Counted from the first letter of the stretch, positions 1 through 8,415 are shown. The stretch is 64,000 bases of DNA from Flavobacteriaceae bacterium YJPT1-3 (GCA_029866965.1 CP123444.1:2583501-2647500), one strand, 5' to 3'. Program-made: numbers and translations. The notes: generated from the letters alone by a model not told the origin.

Positions 1-276
1 GATCTGGGATTGTTTATGGGCAATGTCTTGTGCCAGGCCCAGCATATGGGTATAGCCCTGCACCAAATGGCCGGAATACATGCCGATAAGGCTCATAAAG
101 AATTCAAATTTCCGGACGATCATGTAGTCGCCACAGGAATCGCCGTGGGCTACTACGGAGGTAGTGTTACTGATTTGCCTGAAAATTTGAGAGAAAAAGA
201 AGAGAAGAAAGAACGTGAACGCAAGGAGCAACGCGATTTCACCTTCAACGGAAATTACCAGCAACCTATAAAATAA
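1..276 (+). CDS. Nitroreductase family protein, C-terminal part (gene begins before the window)
   Basis: The reading frame is open from base 1 and ends at TAA 274-276, so the first part of the gene is missing. The visible 91 residues match the C-terminal region of FMN-dependent nitroreductases: an alpha helix of the type GLFMGNVLCQAQHMG, a short loop, then a hydrophobic strand with the closing GYYGG. Nitroreductases reduce nitro or quinone compounds with NAD(P)H as FMN-bound dimers. The last 30 residues are highly charged (EKEEKKERERKEQ) and look like a family-typical tail. The next gene starts 5 bases downstream and may be cotranscribed. Confidence 0.75.
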   Translation, partial: DLGLFMGNVLCQAQHMGIALHQMAGIHADKAHKEFKFPDDHVVATGIAVGYYGGSVTDLPENLREKEEKKERERKEQRDFTFNGNYQQPIK

Positions 277-281
277 AAATC

Positions 282-653
282 ATGAAAACCTATATCACCC
301 TTATTCTATTTGCAATTTTCAGTATACACACGGTCACAGCGCAAGATGTGTATCTTCAGGGAGAGGTCCCTGAAGCAATTGACGAACAAGCCCGTAAGCT
401 TACGGATCGCTACATCAGTGAATTGGCTATTAGTGGAGAAATGCAACCGATTTTTGAACAGAAAGTCGTGGAATTCCTCATGCGCCGCGAGGAAGTCAAG
501 GAAAAGTATGAAGGAAAAGCAATGTTAGACCGTCTTTTCTTGTTAAGTAAAGAGGAAAATGGCGAAATGCGTAATATTCTCACGCAGCCTCAATTGCGCA
601 GGTACCGACGGATCAAAAAGAAAATTCAGCCTATAGCGGTGGTCGAAGACTAA
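282..653 (+). CDS. Small secreted protein of unknown function
   Basis: This 123-residue protein starts with a clear Sec signal peptide (MKTYITLILFAIFSIHTVTA, cleavage expected after TA-Q). The mature part of about 100 residues is helical and charged, with many Glu, Lys and Arg and no cysteine. I do not recognise a family. It sits 5 bases after the nitroreductase stop, so the two may form one transcript, which ends at the terminator 673-701. Confidence 0.6.
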   Translation: MKTYITLILFAIFSIHTVTAQDVYLQGEVPEAIDEQARKLTDRYISELAISGEMQPIFEQKVVEFLMRREEVKEKYEGKAMLDRLFLLSKEENGEMRNILTQPQLRRYRRIKKKIQPIAVVED

Positions 654-672
654 TAGACCTGAAATGAACAGT

Positions 673-701
673 AAAAAACCCGCAGCAATGCGGGTTTTTT
701 T
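673..701 (+). terminator. Rho-independent terminator
   Basis: A hairpin with stem AACCCGC/GCGGGTT and loop AGCAAT is followed by a T-run and preceded by an A-run. It can work in both directions and closes the nitroreductase/secreted-protein unit. Confidence 0.8.
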
Positions 702-721
702 GTTTCTTTATCAAAAAAGTC

Positions 722-1156
722 ATGAGATCACTAGTTCTTCCGTTCGCTTTCTTTGCCAGTCTAACACTGACCGCACAATCTTCACTAACGCTGGATCATC
801 AAGCCATTGAAGTCGACGATCTGGAGCGTAGCGCTACTTTTTATATGGACATACTAGGCTTAGAAGAAATTGAAGACGGCACCGGACTTGATCATATTCG
901 ATGGTTTTCTTTGGGTGGCGATCGCTCCTTGCATCTCATCGAGAATGACAACAGGCAACCAGCTCCCTCCAAAGGAATTCATATGGCGCTGCGATCGAAT
1001 GATCTGGATGCAACCCTCGATGCTCTGCGTGAAAAAAAGATTTATTTCGAAAATTGGCCCGGTGAGGCCAATCAAACCAATGACCGTCCTGACGGTATTC
1101 GTCAGATTTATCTGCAAGACCCAGACGGGTATTGGATTGAAATTAATGGAAAATAA
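722..1156 (+). CDS. Secreted VOC (glyoxalase-like) family protein
   Basis: The 144-residue product has an N-terminal signal peptide (MRSLVLPFAFFASLTLTAQ) and one vicinal-oxygen-chelate half-module. DHQAIEVDDLERSATFYMD is the usual first strand and helix, and the C-terminal YLQDPDGYWIEI carries the conserved DPDG and final Glu. VOC proteins bind a divalent metal through His/Glu residues (here the His in LDHQ and the terminal Glu are candidates) and act as lyases, dioxygenases or resistance proteins. A periplasmic or exported location is unusual for a glyoxalase and suggests a specialised substrate, which cannot be read from the sequence. Confidence 0.75.
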   Translation: MRSLVLPFAFFASLTLTAQSSLTLDHQAIEVDDLERSATFYMDILGLEEIEDGTGLDHIRWFSLGGDRSLHLIENDNRQPAPSKGIHMALRSNDLDATLDALREKKIYFENWPGEANQTNDRPDGIRQIYLQDPDGYWIEINGK

Positions 1157-1165
1157 GCGTTATTC

Positions 1166-1306
1166 CTAGCTCTTCGGATTGATAGTCACTCCTGGCTTTG
1201 CCTGACCACTTTTAGGATTGATGGTCACTCCTGGCTTCGCCTTGTCCCCCTTAGGGTTGATGGTTACTCCCGGTTTAGACTTTCCTGATTTTTCTTGTTT
1301 CCCCAT
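1166..1306 (-). CDS. 46-residue Lys-rich peptide with three 13-residue repeats
   Basis: On the minus strand an ATG at 1304-1306 opens a 46-codon frame that ends at TAG 1166-1168. The product starts MGKQEKSGKS and then has KPGVTINPK three times with a 13-residue period: the spacers are GDKA and SGQA, and the last copy ends in S. It has no cysteine, signal peptide or hydrophobic stretch and is strongly basic. Third-position changes between the repeats that keep the protein sequence support real coding. It is divergent from the caspase-containing operon at 1414-6354, with about 107 bp between starts. I do not recognise the family. It could be a ligand, substrate or peptide precursor for the neighbouring cassette, but that is inference. 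Confidence 0.55.
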   Translation of the reverse strand: MGKQEKSGKSKPGVTINPKGDKAKPGVTINPKSGQAKPGVTINPKS

Positions 1307-1413
1307 GATATTGATTCTTAGAATGTTAATTATTATCTATATTAGTGAAAAATAACAAGTAAAACAAATAACGCTCTCTTTATCAAGGGTAAAACAGCCT
1401 AATTCATGGATAC

Positions 1414-3366
1414 ATGACTTTCAACCAATTCATTAAAGAATGTCGCACCCATGAGGTCTTTAAAAGAATATCGATTTATGTAGTTTCCAGCTGGGTACTT
1501 ATCCAGGTATTGGCGGTGCTGATTGATCCCATGGGACTACCCAAAAAATCGGTAAGCGTTTTGCTTATTTTATTGTTGATCGGATTCCCGATCTATCTTT
1601 TTCTACTCTGGAAATACGACATCATCAAACCGGATAATCCGGATCATCCTCAGGAGCAGGAAGCAGCATTCTCAAAACGATACCACTGGTCTACCGGGGT
1701 CATTGGGTTGATCTGTTTAAGTCTCGCAGGCTATGTATTTCAGGCCAACTTTTTCAAATCCTTAGCCTTAGCTTCGTTGGAATCCAGCGAGAAAATCGCC
1801 ATCCTAAAATTTGGCAACAATACCGGTAGGGCTGATCTTGATTTGGTAGGCAAAATGGCTGCCGATTGGATCGCTCATGGCATTACCGAGAATAAGCTGG
1901 GACAGGTCGTTTCTCCGGAAGTCGTAAGTGATTATAAACAGATACTTCAGAACAACGCCTCCGTAGTTAGCCTCGACGGGGTGCTCAAAGACTATTTCAA
2001 ACCGGCCCGCATCATTAGCGGGAATTATTTTTTAAAAGGAGACCAACTCTTATTCCAGGCCTCTGTTTTGGACGGCGATATGGCTGAAACCCTCATTGCT
2101 TTTGCGCCCATTAAATGTGATGACGAAGAAGCATTGGAATGTATTGAGGCACTGAAGCAGCGCATCTTAGGTTTTCTTGCGACTAATGAGAATACATTGC
2201 TCAATCTTCAGGAAGAGCCGCCTAAGTATGAGGCTTTCCAATTGCTTCTGGATGCCAAGAACAATTATGATGATCAGGAACTTTATGCTGAACTTTTAAA
2301 TCGTTCGATTGCAGCTGACCCAACTTTTTTCGAACCTCAGGTGCTCCGCGTAGGGAACTACTATGAGCAAGGCCAATTCAAACAAGCTGATTCGCTGCTG
2401 AAAGCTATACCGCTTCGCTACCGCAACAACAAGCGCCAGTCCAACTTGCTTTTTCTTTACGAGTCTTTACTGAAGGGCAAAAACGACGATGTGTATCAGG
2501 CGGTGCGCAATGAATATGAAATCACTCCCTTCGATTTACCCACCAACAGCAGTACCATGGTGGTGGCCATGCAGTACGTCAATCGTCCGGAAGATGTAGA
2601 GCCCATTTACAAAGAATTGCCGCAAAAGGATATCTTACTGGAGCGTTGTGTGGAATGCAAGAACCGTTATTACATCATGGGGATGGCCTACAATGCTCTG
2701 GATAAACCGGAAAAGACTATTGCTCTTCTCGCTCCCCTGATGTCTGAAGTGAATACCAGCATGCTCCGGAAACCCTTGGTGATGGCCTACCTGCAATCGA
2801 AACAAGCGGAGACCCTCGAAACCTTACTCAATCAGGATCAATTGCGTATGGATCGGGTGGAGTATCGTGACTTATTGTTGTTCACGGCTCAGCAAGCACA
2901 ACGGCTCAATCAACAGCCACTAGCGCTTAGGCTTTATGAACAGGTAGTCAATCTAGGAGAAAAAGAAGATTTACAGCTGGTCAAAGCACAGTATGCGTTG
3001 AACGCTTTCGCGAAAGCGAACGAAGTGTTAGACGCCATAGCAATTGATCACGAGCAGGACTCCGAATGGTTGCTCTACTGGGCCTTGATCGCTTCTAAAT
3101 TGAAAGAAGATGTACAGGTCACAGAATGTTTAAAGGCGTTAAACGCCTTGCGAGGTCCGTATCAGTTCGGTGAGATCGACTATCGACTGGCGCAGTATGA
3201 GGCGGCACTAGGTAACGGTACCCGGGCTATGGATTATCTCCAGAAAGCGATTGCACAAGGAGATCAATACACCATCGACCGCTATAACAAGGATCCCTTT
3301 TTTGCAACGCTGACCTTGAGTCCGCAGTTTTTTAAGATTATGAATTACTGGAAACCTAAACCATAA
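1414..3366 (+). CDS. Membrane-anchored TolB-N-like/TPR protein (sensor-like)
   Basis: This 650-residue protein begins with two transmembrane helices (about residues 18-38 and 46-67) and a third at about 90-110. The opening (HEVFKRISIYVVSSWVLIQ) is the membrane module found in adenylate-cyclase-type and regulator TPR proteins. Residues about 120-260 resemble the TolB-N/FlgO-like domain (EKIAILKFGNNTGRADLDLVGKMAADWIAHGI). The rest is made of helical TPR-like repeats with no catalytic domain. It is the first gene of a tight operon (11-bp gap to the next gene) that includes a caspase/lipase protein. Its likely job is sensing or scaffolding at the inner membrane; this is inferred from architecture and neighbours. 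Confidence 0.6.
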   Translation: MTFNQFIKECRTHEVFKRISIYVVSSWVLIQVLAVLIDPMGLPKKSVSVLLILLLIGFPIYLFLLWKYDIIKPDNPDHPQEQEAAFSKRYHWSTGVIGLICLSLAGYVFQANFFKSLALASLESSEKIAILKFGNNTGRADLDLVGKMAADWIAHGITENKLGQVVSPEVVSDYKQILQNNASVVSLDGVLKDYFKPARIISGNYFLKGDQLLFQASVLDGDMAETLIAFAPIKCDDEEALECIEALKQRILGFLATNENTLLNLQEEPPKYEAFQLLLDAKNNYDDQELYAELLNRSIAADPTFFEPQVLRVGNYYEQGQFKQADSLLKAIPLRYRNNKRQSNLLFLYESLLKGKNDDVYQAVRNEYEITPFDLPTNSSTMVVAMQYVNRPEDVEPIYKELPQKDILLERCVECKNRYYIMGMAYNALDKPEKTIALLAPLMSEVNTSMLRKPLVMAYLQSKQAETLETLLNQDQLRMDRVEYRDLLLFTAQQAQRLNQQPLALRLYEQVVNLGEKEDLQLVKAQYALNAFAKANEVLDAIAIDHEQDSEWLLYWALIASKLKEDVQVTECLKALNALRGPYQFGEIDYRLAQYEAALGNGTRAMDYLQKAIAQGDQYTIDRYNKDPFFATLTLSPQFFKIMNYWKPKP

Positions 3367-3377
3367 ACCACGGTACC

Positions 3378-3905
3378 ATGGATACATCATTAGAATGGTT
3401 CAAAGAAATTATCAAACTTGTTGATGTCATCATCTGGCCGCTCATTGTTTTCTGTTTTGTCCTGATGTTCAGACCCTATTTTGCGCAGGCCTTTAAGCGC
3501 CTAGGATCCATACAGGCAGGAGCCACGGGTATCGCTATGACCTTTGACAAGAAAATTGACGAGACCAAAGCGCTGTTGAAGCAAATCCGTCCTAAAGACC
3601 AATCCAAGTCGGCTTCCAGAAGACTTTCATCGAGTACTCAGAGTGATGAGCAGCTGGGTCTGAACCAAATAGAGATAGGCGTGGAGCAGCATCTTCAGGC
3701 ACTGGCTGAGCAAAATGAGGTGGATGTCAACGGACTTAACACGCTTGAAATCAATACAAAATTGAAAGATCGCGGAATCATTTTACTGCAAAAAAAGAAG
3801 CTAATAGATCATTTAATAGACCTATTAAAGACCCCACACGGAGATTTAAATAACGAGCAACTGCAAGTGATCAATGATTTGTATCGAACTGCAGTTGCTA
3901 AATAA
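3378..3905 (+). CDS. Single-pass membrane protein of unknown function
   Basis: The 175-residue product has one hydrophobic helix at about residues 15-34 (LVDVIIWPLIVFCFVLMF), followed by a short amphipathic GSIQAGATGIAMTF segment and a soluble helical domain. A Ser/Lys/Arg-rich low-complexity linker (about 65-85) separates the two. No catalytic motif is visible. It lies between the TPR membrane protein and the caspase fusion with gaps of 11 and 8 bp, so it is almost certainly cotranscribed. A role as membrane partner or effector of that cassette is plausible but not shown by the sequence. Confidence 0.6.
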   Translation: MDTSLEWFKEIIKLVDVIIWPLIVFCFVLMFRPYFAQAFKRLGSIQAGATGIAMTFDKKIDETKALLKQIRPKDQSKSASRRLSSSTQSDEQLGLNQIEIGVEQHLQALAEQNEVDVNGLNTLEINTKLKDRGIILLQKKKLIDHLIDLLKTPHGDLNNEQLQVINDLYRTAVAK

Positions 3906-3913
3906 CAGCAATA

Positions 3914-6100
3914 ATGGCTAAATTATCCAATGCGTATGCCCTTTTAATCGGTGTGGGGAACGATCTACCCGTCACTGTTCACGATGCCACGGCCATCTAT
4001 AACATCCTGGCCGATGATTCTTTGGCCGGATACCCGGAGGATAATATTACTTTGCTTACGGAAGAACAGGCTACACGTAAAGGTATTTTAGAGGCCTTCG
4101 ATCAATTGATCGAAAAGACCAATGAAGACTCTTCCGTGCTATTATTCTACTCAGGGCATGGTGGTTTTTATGAGCCCTGGCAGCAGTTTTATTTGGTGCC
4201 CAATAATTTTGATCCGGATGAATACGAAGATACCTGGGTCAAGGCCGAAGAACTTCGGGAGAAGATCAGTGCCTTATCTTCCAGACGTCTCATTTTTTTA
4301 TTGGACTGCTGTCATGCAGCCGGAATGACCCGAGCAGTAGAATACAACAAGGAGGGTGCTGCCCAAAACAAGTTGGATCAACCCGAAGGATTGGCACAGA
4401 CCATCGACAATGGGGCTGGCATGTCCATTCTTTCTTCCTGTCGCGAAGATCAATTGAGCTACATCATGGATGGAGATCATAACAGTCTCTTTACCAAATG
4501 CATCCTGGAAGTGTTAAATGGCTTGCATAAAAGCCACTTCGAAGAACCCTACATCCGCATTTCAGAGGTGGTTCAATACGTTTTTAAAAAGGTTCCCGAA
4601 CGTAATGAAAAGCAAAGACCCTACGCCAATTTACAGATCTATGATGATTTTATCCTCAGTCATATCCCGGATTCGGTATTGGAGCGTTTGCCCAGCGAGG
4701 TCAAGCAGGAGCTTAGCGCTCAGCAGAAGGACGTAGAAGAGGTCGTTACTGTATTTCGCGAAAGCGAAAAAGCGAACAGCGTCATTCTCTTTTTACATGG
4801 GTTTACCGGGGAAGCTGCAGCCACTTTTGGAGAAATCCCACAATTGATCATGGACAATCCGCAAATGGACGGCTGGGACCTTTTTCCCATGGGATACAGT
4901 CCGAATGTTGATCCGGAATTGGGAAAAGAGGTTTGGGCTACCGTAGATGATATTGAAAAGATCGCCGATTATTTAGCCACGTCCATCAAGTATAAGTTTG
5001 GCAAATACGACCGAGTAGCCTTAGTAGCCCATAGTTTGGGCGGTCTGGTCGCGCAGCGGGCCTTACTCAATCTTCCTAAAAAACACCAGGATCGCATCAG
5101 TCACGTTCTTCTATTTGGTACGCCAAGTGCGGGAATACCTACGGGCGCTGCTGATCAGGTCTGGAATACGAAAAATAAAGCCCTTCATGCCAACGGCGAC
5201 TTTATCAGCACGCTACGAGCCGAATGGAAGGAGCAATTTGGAAGTCAAAAGCCATTTTCCTTATGGGCCATAGCAGCCACCCAGGACGAGTATATTCCGG
5301 CAGAATCCAGTTTGTCCCCCTTTGCTAAAGAGGAGCAATTGATCATTGAAGGTACGCACTGGGACATGGTCAAAGGCGATCAACCCGACAGTGATACCTA
5401 TCAAATCATTAGCAAGACCCTGGCAAACAGTGAATTTTATAAGGATTTTGTCAATGAAGAGGAAGTGAATCTCCTATTGGGCGAATATGAAGCCGTAGTG
5501 CGTAAGTTGCTGCCACAGGCTGGAGCATTGGATAAGAGAGGTTTACAGCAGTTAATTTTCGCGTTGGAAGGTCTGGATCGTGCAGAGGAAGCTGTCGCTA
5601 TTATTGAGGAGCAATTACTGAGCAAAAAAGGAGGCGATTATGGTTTGCTAGCCGGTCGTTATAAACGCCGCTATGTGAATACCTTTCAAAAAAAGGACGG
5701 TGATTTAGCCCTGGAATTCTATGAAAAGGGATTGCATCGGGCTGAAGAACGAAACGATGACGAGGACATTTTTTATTATGCGATTAATCTCGCCTTTATG
5801 CATTTGGTATTGCACGAAGATCGAGGTCAAATGAAAGCGTACGCCAAGCTGGCCATTGAGGCGGCAGAACGTTCGCCTTTTGATAGTCTGTGGAAACTGG
5901 CAACCCTGGGGGAGGCCAATTTGTATAAGGGTGATTTTGAGAATGCCATGCTGTATTATTCCAAAGCAGCGGCTTTAGCCGACTTACGACAAAAAGTATC
6001 CATACATGGAAATGCCTATAAAGCCTATACCATACTGATGAATACCAGCAACCCTAAGGACCCATTCATCAGCTTCCTAAAAACCAGCTTTTTATCATAG
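3914..6100 (+). CDS. Metacaspase-like / alpha-beta hydrolase / TPR fusion protein
   Basis: The 728-residue protein has three parts. Residues 1-255 form a C14 caspase-like domain: YALLIGVGN is the first strand, the catalytic His82 is in YSGHGG, and the catalytic Cys133 is in LDCCHAAG. Residues about 285-500 form an alpha/beta hydrolase: FLHGFTG supplies the oxyanion region and AHSLGG the nucleophile Ser near residue 374, as in lipases and palmitoyl-esterases. Residues about 510-728 are TPR-like helices. Metacaspases cut after Lys or Arg. There is no signal peptide, so it is probably cytoplasmic. It ends a membrane-protein operon, and a Lys-rich repeat peptide is encoded divergently at 1166-1306. 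The set resembles a conflict or regulated cell-death module, although no known defence system of this composition comes to mind. Confidence 0.75.
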   Translation: MAKLSNAYALLIGVGNDLPVTVHDATAIYNILADDSLAGYPEDNITLLTEEQATRKGILEAFDQLIEKTNEDSSVLLFYSGHGGFYEPWQQFYLVPNNFDPDEYEDTWVKAEELREKISALSSRRLIFLLDCCHAAGMTRAVEYNKEGAAQNKLDQPEGLAQTIDNGAGMSILSSCREDQLSYIMDGDHNSLFTKCILEVLNGLHKSHFEEPYIRISEVVQYVFKKVPERNEKQRPYANLQIYDDFILSHIPDSVLERLPSEVKQELSAQQKDVEEVVTVFRESEKANSVILFLHGFTGEAAATFGEIPQLIMDNPQMDGWDLFPMGYSPNVDPELGKEVWATVDDIEKIADYLATSIKYKFGKYDRVALVAHSLGGLVAQRALLNLPKKHQDRISHVLLFGTPSAGIPTGAADQVWNTKNKALHANGDFISTLRAEWKEQFGSQKPFSLWAIAATQDEYIPAESSLSPFAKEEQLIIEGTHWDMVKGDQPDSDTYQIISKTLANSEFYKDFVNEEEVNLLLGEYEAVVRKLLPQAGALDKRGLQQLIFALEGLDRAEEAVAIIEEQLLSKKGGDYGLLAGRYKRRYVNTFQKKDGDLALEFYEKGLHRAEERNDDEDIFYYAINLAFMHLVLHEDRGQMKAYAKLAIEAAERSPFDSLWKLATLGEANLYKGDFENAMLYYSKAAALADLRQKVSIHGNAYKAYTILMNTSNPKDPFISFLKTSFLS

Positions 6101-6120
6101 TTTAAAGGATATCCTAAAGT

Positions 6121-6354
6121 ATGCAACGTTTTCAACAGTATCAAATTCCCGATTTGGAATTTAAAAAGGCGACCAAAAAACCCATCCCGATCCGTTGTAT
6201 ACAAATGGCGGAAGCCTTTGAGGTGGAAACCATAGAAGGAGTCATGCAGGGGAAAAAAGGAGACTGGCTGATGGTAGGAATCCAGGGGGAAATGTACCCC
6301 TGCGATCAAAAAATTTTTGAAGAAACGTACACCTTGCTTAAGGACGAAAAATAA
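6121..6354 (+). CDS. PGDYG-like small protein
   Basis: The 77-residue product contains GKKGDWLMVGIQGEMYPCDQ followed by IFEETY. This resembles the PGDYG fold, in which a GDW/GDY turn is followed by G.YP and a closing F..TY. Such proteins are small beta-rich cytoplasmic units without a defined enzymatic role. It begins 20 bp after the caspase fusion and precedes the terminator at 6446-6479, so it is the last gene of that unit. Whether it functions with the caspase cassette or is a bystander cannot be decided. Confidence 0.55.
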   Translation: MQRFQQYQIPDLEFKKATKKPIPIRCIQMAEAFEVETIEGVMQGKKGDWLMVGIQGEMYPCDQKIFEETYTLLKDEK

Positions 6355-6445
6355 ACCAGTATTCAATTGAGGCTATCAAAGGACCCTAGTAGTGATCCGA
6401 ATCGCAGGGTTCAAAAATCTCTGGATAAAATGGACTGCGGATCAC

Positions 6446-6479
6446 AAAAAAAAGCGCTCCTAAGAGCGCTCTTTTTTTC
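6446..6479. terminator. Bidirectional intrinsic terminator
   Basis: The stem AGCGCTC/GAGCGCT (6453-6459 and 6464-6470) with loop CTAA is flanked by A8 on the left and T7 on the right. It can end both the caspase operon and the convergent ArsC-like/HPF operon. Confidence 0.85.
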
Positions 6480-6491
6480 TTATCAATGGGT

Positions 6492-6962
6492 CTACTTGCC
6501 TTTTACAAAATTTTCATCTTCCGTCTGCGATTTAATGGTAGGTTCATCGCCCACATTGTGCTTCTCCAAACCTGCAGAATCGACACTAAAGAATTCAAGA
6601 ATTTCCGTTGGATTGGTGATCTGCTTGAATTTTCCACCATTGATGGCTATGGGAAACTGAAAAGCATCCGGTTGATCGTTTAAAATCTTGATCCAATCCT
6701 TATCATCGTAGTTGGCATCCTTGAATTTTTGAGGGGTATCCGGATGATCTTTAGCGATCAATCCGCTGATCCCTTCAGCACCGATACCCTTGGCCAATTC
6801 AGCCCAGGTGGTGCCTGCTACCTCTGTTTTGGCAATATCGATAGCATTCAGTTCCTTTTTGGTGCCTTGTGCGTACGAATGGGTATGTTTACCAATTCGG
6901 GTAGTACTGCTGTAATATAAAGTAAGTTGACGTTCATCGTCTGCAATGGTCATATCGTCCAT
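6492..6962 (-). CDS. Cysteine-less ArsC/Spx-like thioredoxin-fold protein
   Basis: The 156-residue product follows the ArsC/Spx pattern: a first strand LTLYYSSTTRIGKHTHSYAQ, then IDIAKTEVAGTTWAELA, a middle helix with DHPDTPQKFKD, and the closing FPIAINGGKFKQITNPTEILEF. The active-site Cys of arsenate reductases is replaced, and there is no cysteine anywhere in the protein. It therefore cannot be a classical arsenate reductase and is more likely a binding or regulatory protein, as Spx is. It lies 2 bp after the HPF gene and is probably cotranscribed with it, which points to stationary phase or stress. The last 30 residues are an acidic tail. Confidence 0.65.
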   Translation of the reverse strand: MDDMTIADDERQLTLYYSSTTRIGKHTHSYAQGTKKELNAIDIAKTEVAGTTWAELAKGIGAEGISGLIAKDHPDTPQKFKDANYDDKDWIKILNDQPDAFQFPIAINGGKFKQITNPTEILEFFSVDSAGLEKHNVGDEPTIKSQTEDENFVKGK

Positions 6963-6964
6963 GA

Positions 6965-7267
6965 TTAGTGAGTTTTCATCTTTTCTTTTCGCTTCTTCAA
7001 CTGTCGCTCCAGATCGTTAACAGATTCTTGGATGGACGTTCTGAATTCACCGTGGGAAGCCTCTGCAAATAACCGTGGCCCCGGAGCACTCAAACGAATA
7101 TTACAGATCATACCCGTGCCTGGTTCTGAGGTATTCTCGGTCTTAAAGAATACATCTGCTCGTACGATAAAATCGTAGCGGTTGAACAGCTTCTCTAATT
7201 TTTGCTTCGCATATTCTTCGAGTCTTGAACTCGATTCTACGTCGTGATATTCAAATACTATATTCAT
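6965..7267 (-). CDS. hpf: Ribosome hibernation promoting factor (HPF/RaiA family)
   Basis: The 100-residue product has the short-HPF layout: strand MNIVFEYHDVESSSRLEEYAKQKLEKL, then FIVRADVFFK, and the final helix FRTSIQESVNDLERQLKKRKEK with clustered Lys/Arg for 16S rRNA contact. HPF/YfiA proteins bind the 30S decoding region and silence ribosomes in stationary phase. No long-form C-terminal dimerisation domain is present. It is first in a two-gene unit with the ArsC-like protein. Confidence 0.85.
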   Translation of the reverse strand: MNIVFEYHDVESSSRLEEYAKQKLEKLFNRYDFIVRADVFFKTENTSEPGTGMICNIRLSAPGPRLFAEASHGEFRTSIQESVNDLERQLKKRKEKMKTH

Positions 7268-7346
7268 GGTGTTTAATTTTTACTTAATATACGATTTAAC
7301 GCTTCCAAAGGCTATTTTCAAAGTGGGTTTAGCACTATTTTAGCAG

Positions 7347-8264
7347 TTAACGATCTTCTGGTTTTGGCGCTGGGGCCAACTTGACAGGGAATTCAGTCTC
7401 CCCGCCATACAACTTGATCTCCTGGATATCCGCCGGTAAGTAGTATCCGGCATCTTCTAAGGCTTCTTTCACTTTACGGACTACATTTCCCTTGGTGATT
7501 AAGGCCTGGCGGCGGAAGTCTTTAGTGTCCACCCAAAAGAAGACCCTTAAGTTCACGGTACTGGTGGCCAATTCTTCTTCGATTACAAAATTTTCATGGA
7601 TCTCATCTTCGATGACTGTAGGCTCTTCTCGAAGCGCTTTCATCACGGTGGTCTTCGCTCCCTCAATATTGTCTTCATAGGCGATCCCGATCACAAAATC
7701 CCAGCGGTAGAATCCATCTTCGGTATAGTTGGTGACCGGAGTGGTCAGCACATCACTGTTGGGAATATACACGTCTTTACCATTAAAGGTTTTGAGTTTG
7801 GTATACCGAAAGTCAAGGGCTTTGACTTTACCGAAATTATCACCAATCTCTACAGTATCGTTGACTTCAAACGGACGGTTGAATGCCAAAATGACCCCGG
7901 CGATAAAATTCTCCCCTATGTCTTTAAAGGCAAACCCCAAAATTACTGCGCTGGCTCCTGCGGCGGTCAGGATTCCCGTAGCCACACCACCCAAACCGGC
8001 GGCATTTAAGGCCAACATCAAAGCAATAGCAATGATCACGTACTTAATGGCTTGCCCCAGAAAGCGACTCATCAAAGGATCTTCGGTATGACCCAATATG
8101 CGTTTTCGTGCAAACTGACTGATCCAGGAAGCGATCAAGATGCCCAGGATGATGATTAAGAGTCCGAATCCGATCTCCGGTAATTGGTCGACTAGATTGG
8201 TAAAAAAATCCTGAAAAGCTTGAGCTACTTCTTGAATTACGATTGAGAGGTACGGAATCGGCAT
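7347..8264 (-). CDS. Small-conductance mechanosensitive channel, MscS family
   Basis: The 305-residue protein has an N-terminal helix pair, then the pore-lining TM3 rich in Gly/Ala (GVATGILTAAGASAVILGFAFKD), the MscS beta domain (NRPFEVNDTVEIGDNFGKVKALDFRYTKLKTFNGKDVYIPNS) and the C-terminal alpha/beta vestibule. It releases solutes when membrane tension rises. A proline- and lysine-rich tail (KLAPAPKPED) closes the protein. Its place next to HPF and a formate/nitrite-type channel fits a general stress region. Confidence 0.9.
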   Translation of the reverse strand: MPIPYLSIVIQEVAQAFQDFFTNLVDQLPEIGFGLLIIILGILIASWISQFARKRILGHTEDPLMSRFLGQAIKYVIIAIALMLALNAAGLGGVATGILTAAGASAVILGFAFKDIGENFIAGVILAFNRPFEVNDTVEIGDNFGKVKALDFRYTKLKTFNGKDVYIPNSDVLTTPVTNYTEDGFYRWDFVIGIAYEDNIEGAKTTVMKALREEPTVIEDEIHENFVIEEELATSTVNLRVFFWVDTKDFRRQALITKGNVVRKVKEALEDAGYYLPADIQEIKLYGGETEFPVKLAPAPKPEDR

Positions 8265-8415
8265 GAGTGTAACGCTGGTTAGGTTTCGAAGATATCGACT
8301 TAAAAAAGCTTAGCTTCTTAACTTTTTTTTAATTAGCAGGGCTTTAACATTTCAACAAAGTAATTGAGGATTAACAATTCCTTACCAAGGAGTTTAAACA
8401 GAATAGATCAACTTT

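Noticed and set aside
6367-6683. Plus-strand frames across the terminator and ArsC-like gene
   Set aside because: They are antisense to a recognised gene and cross a terminator hairpin.
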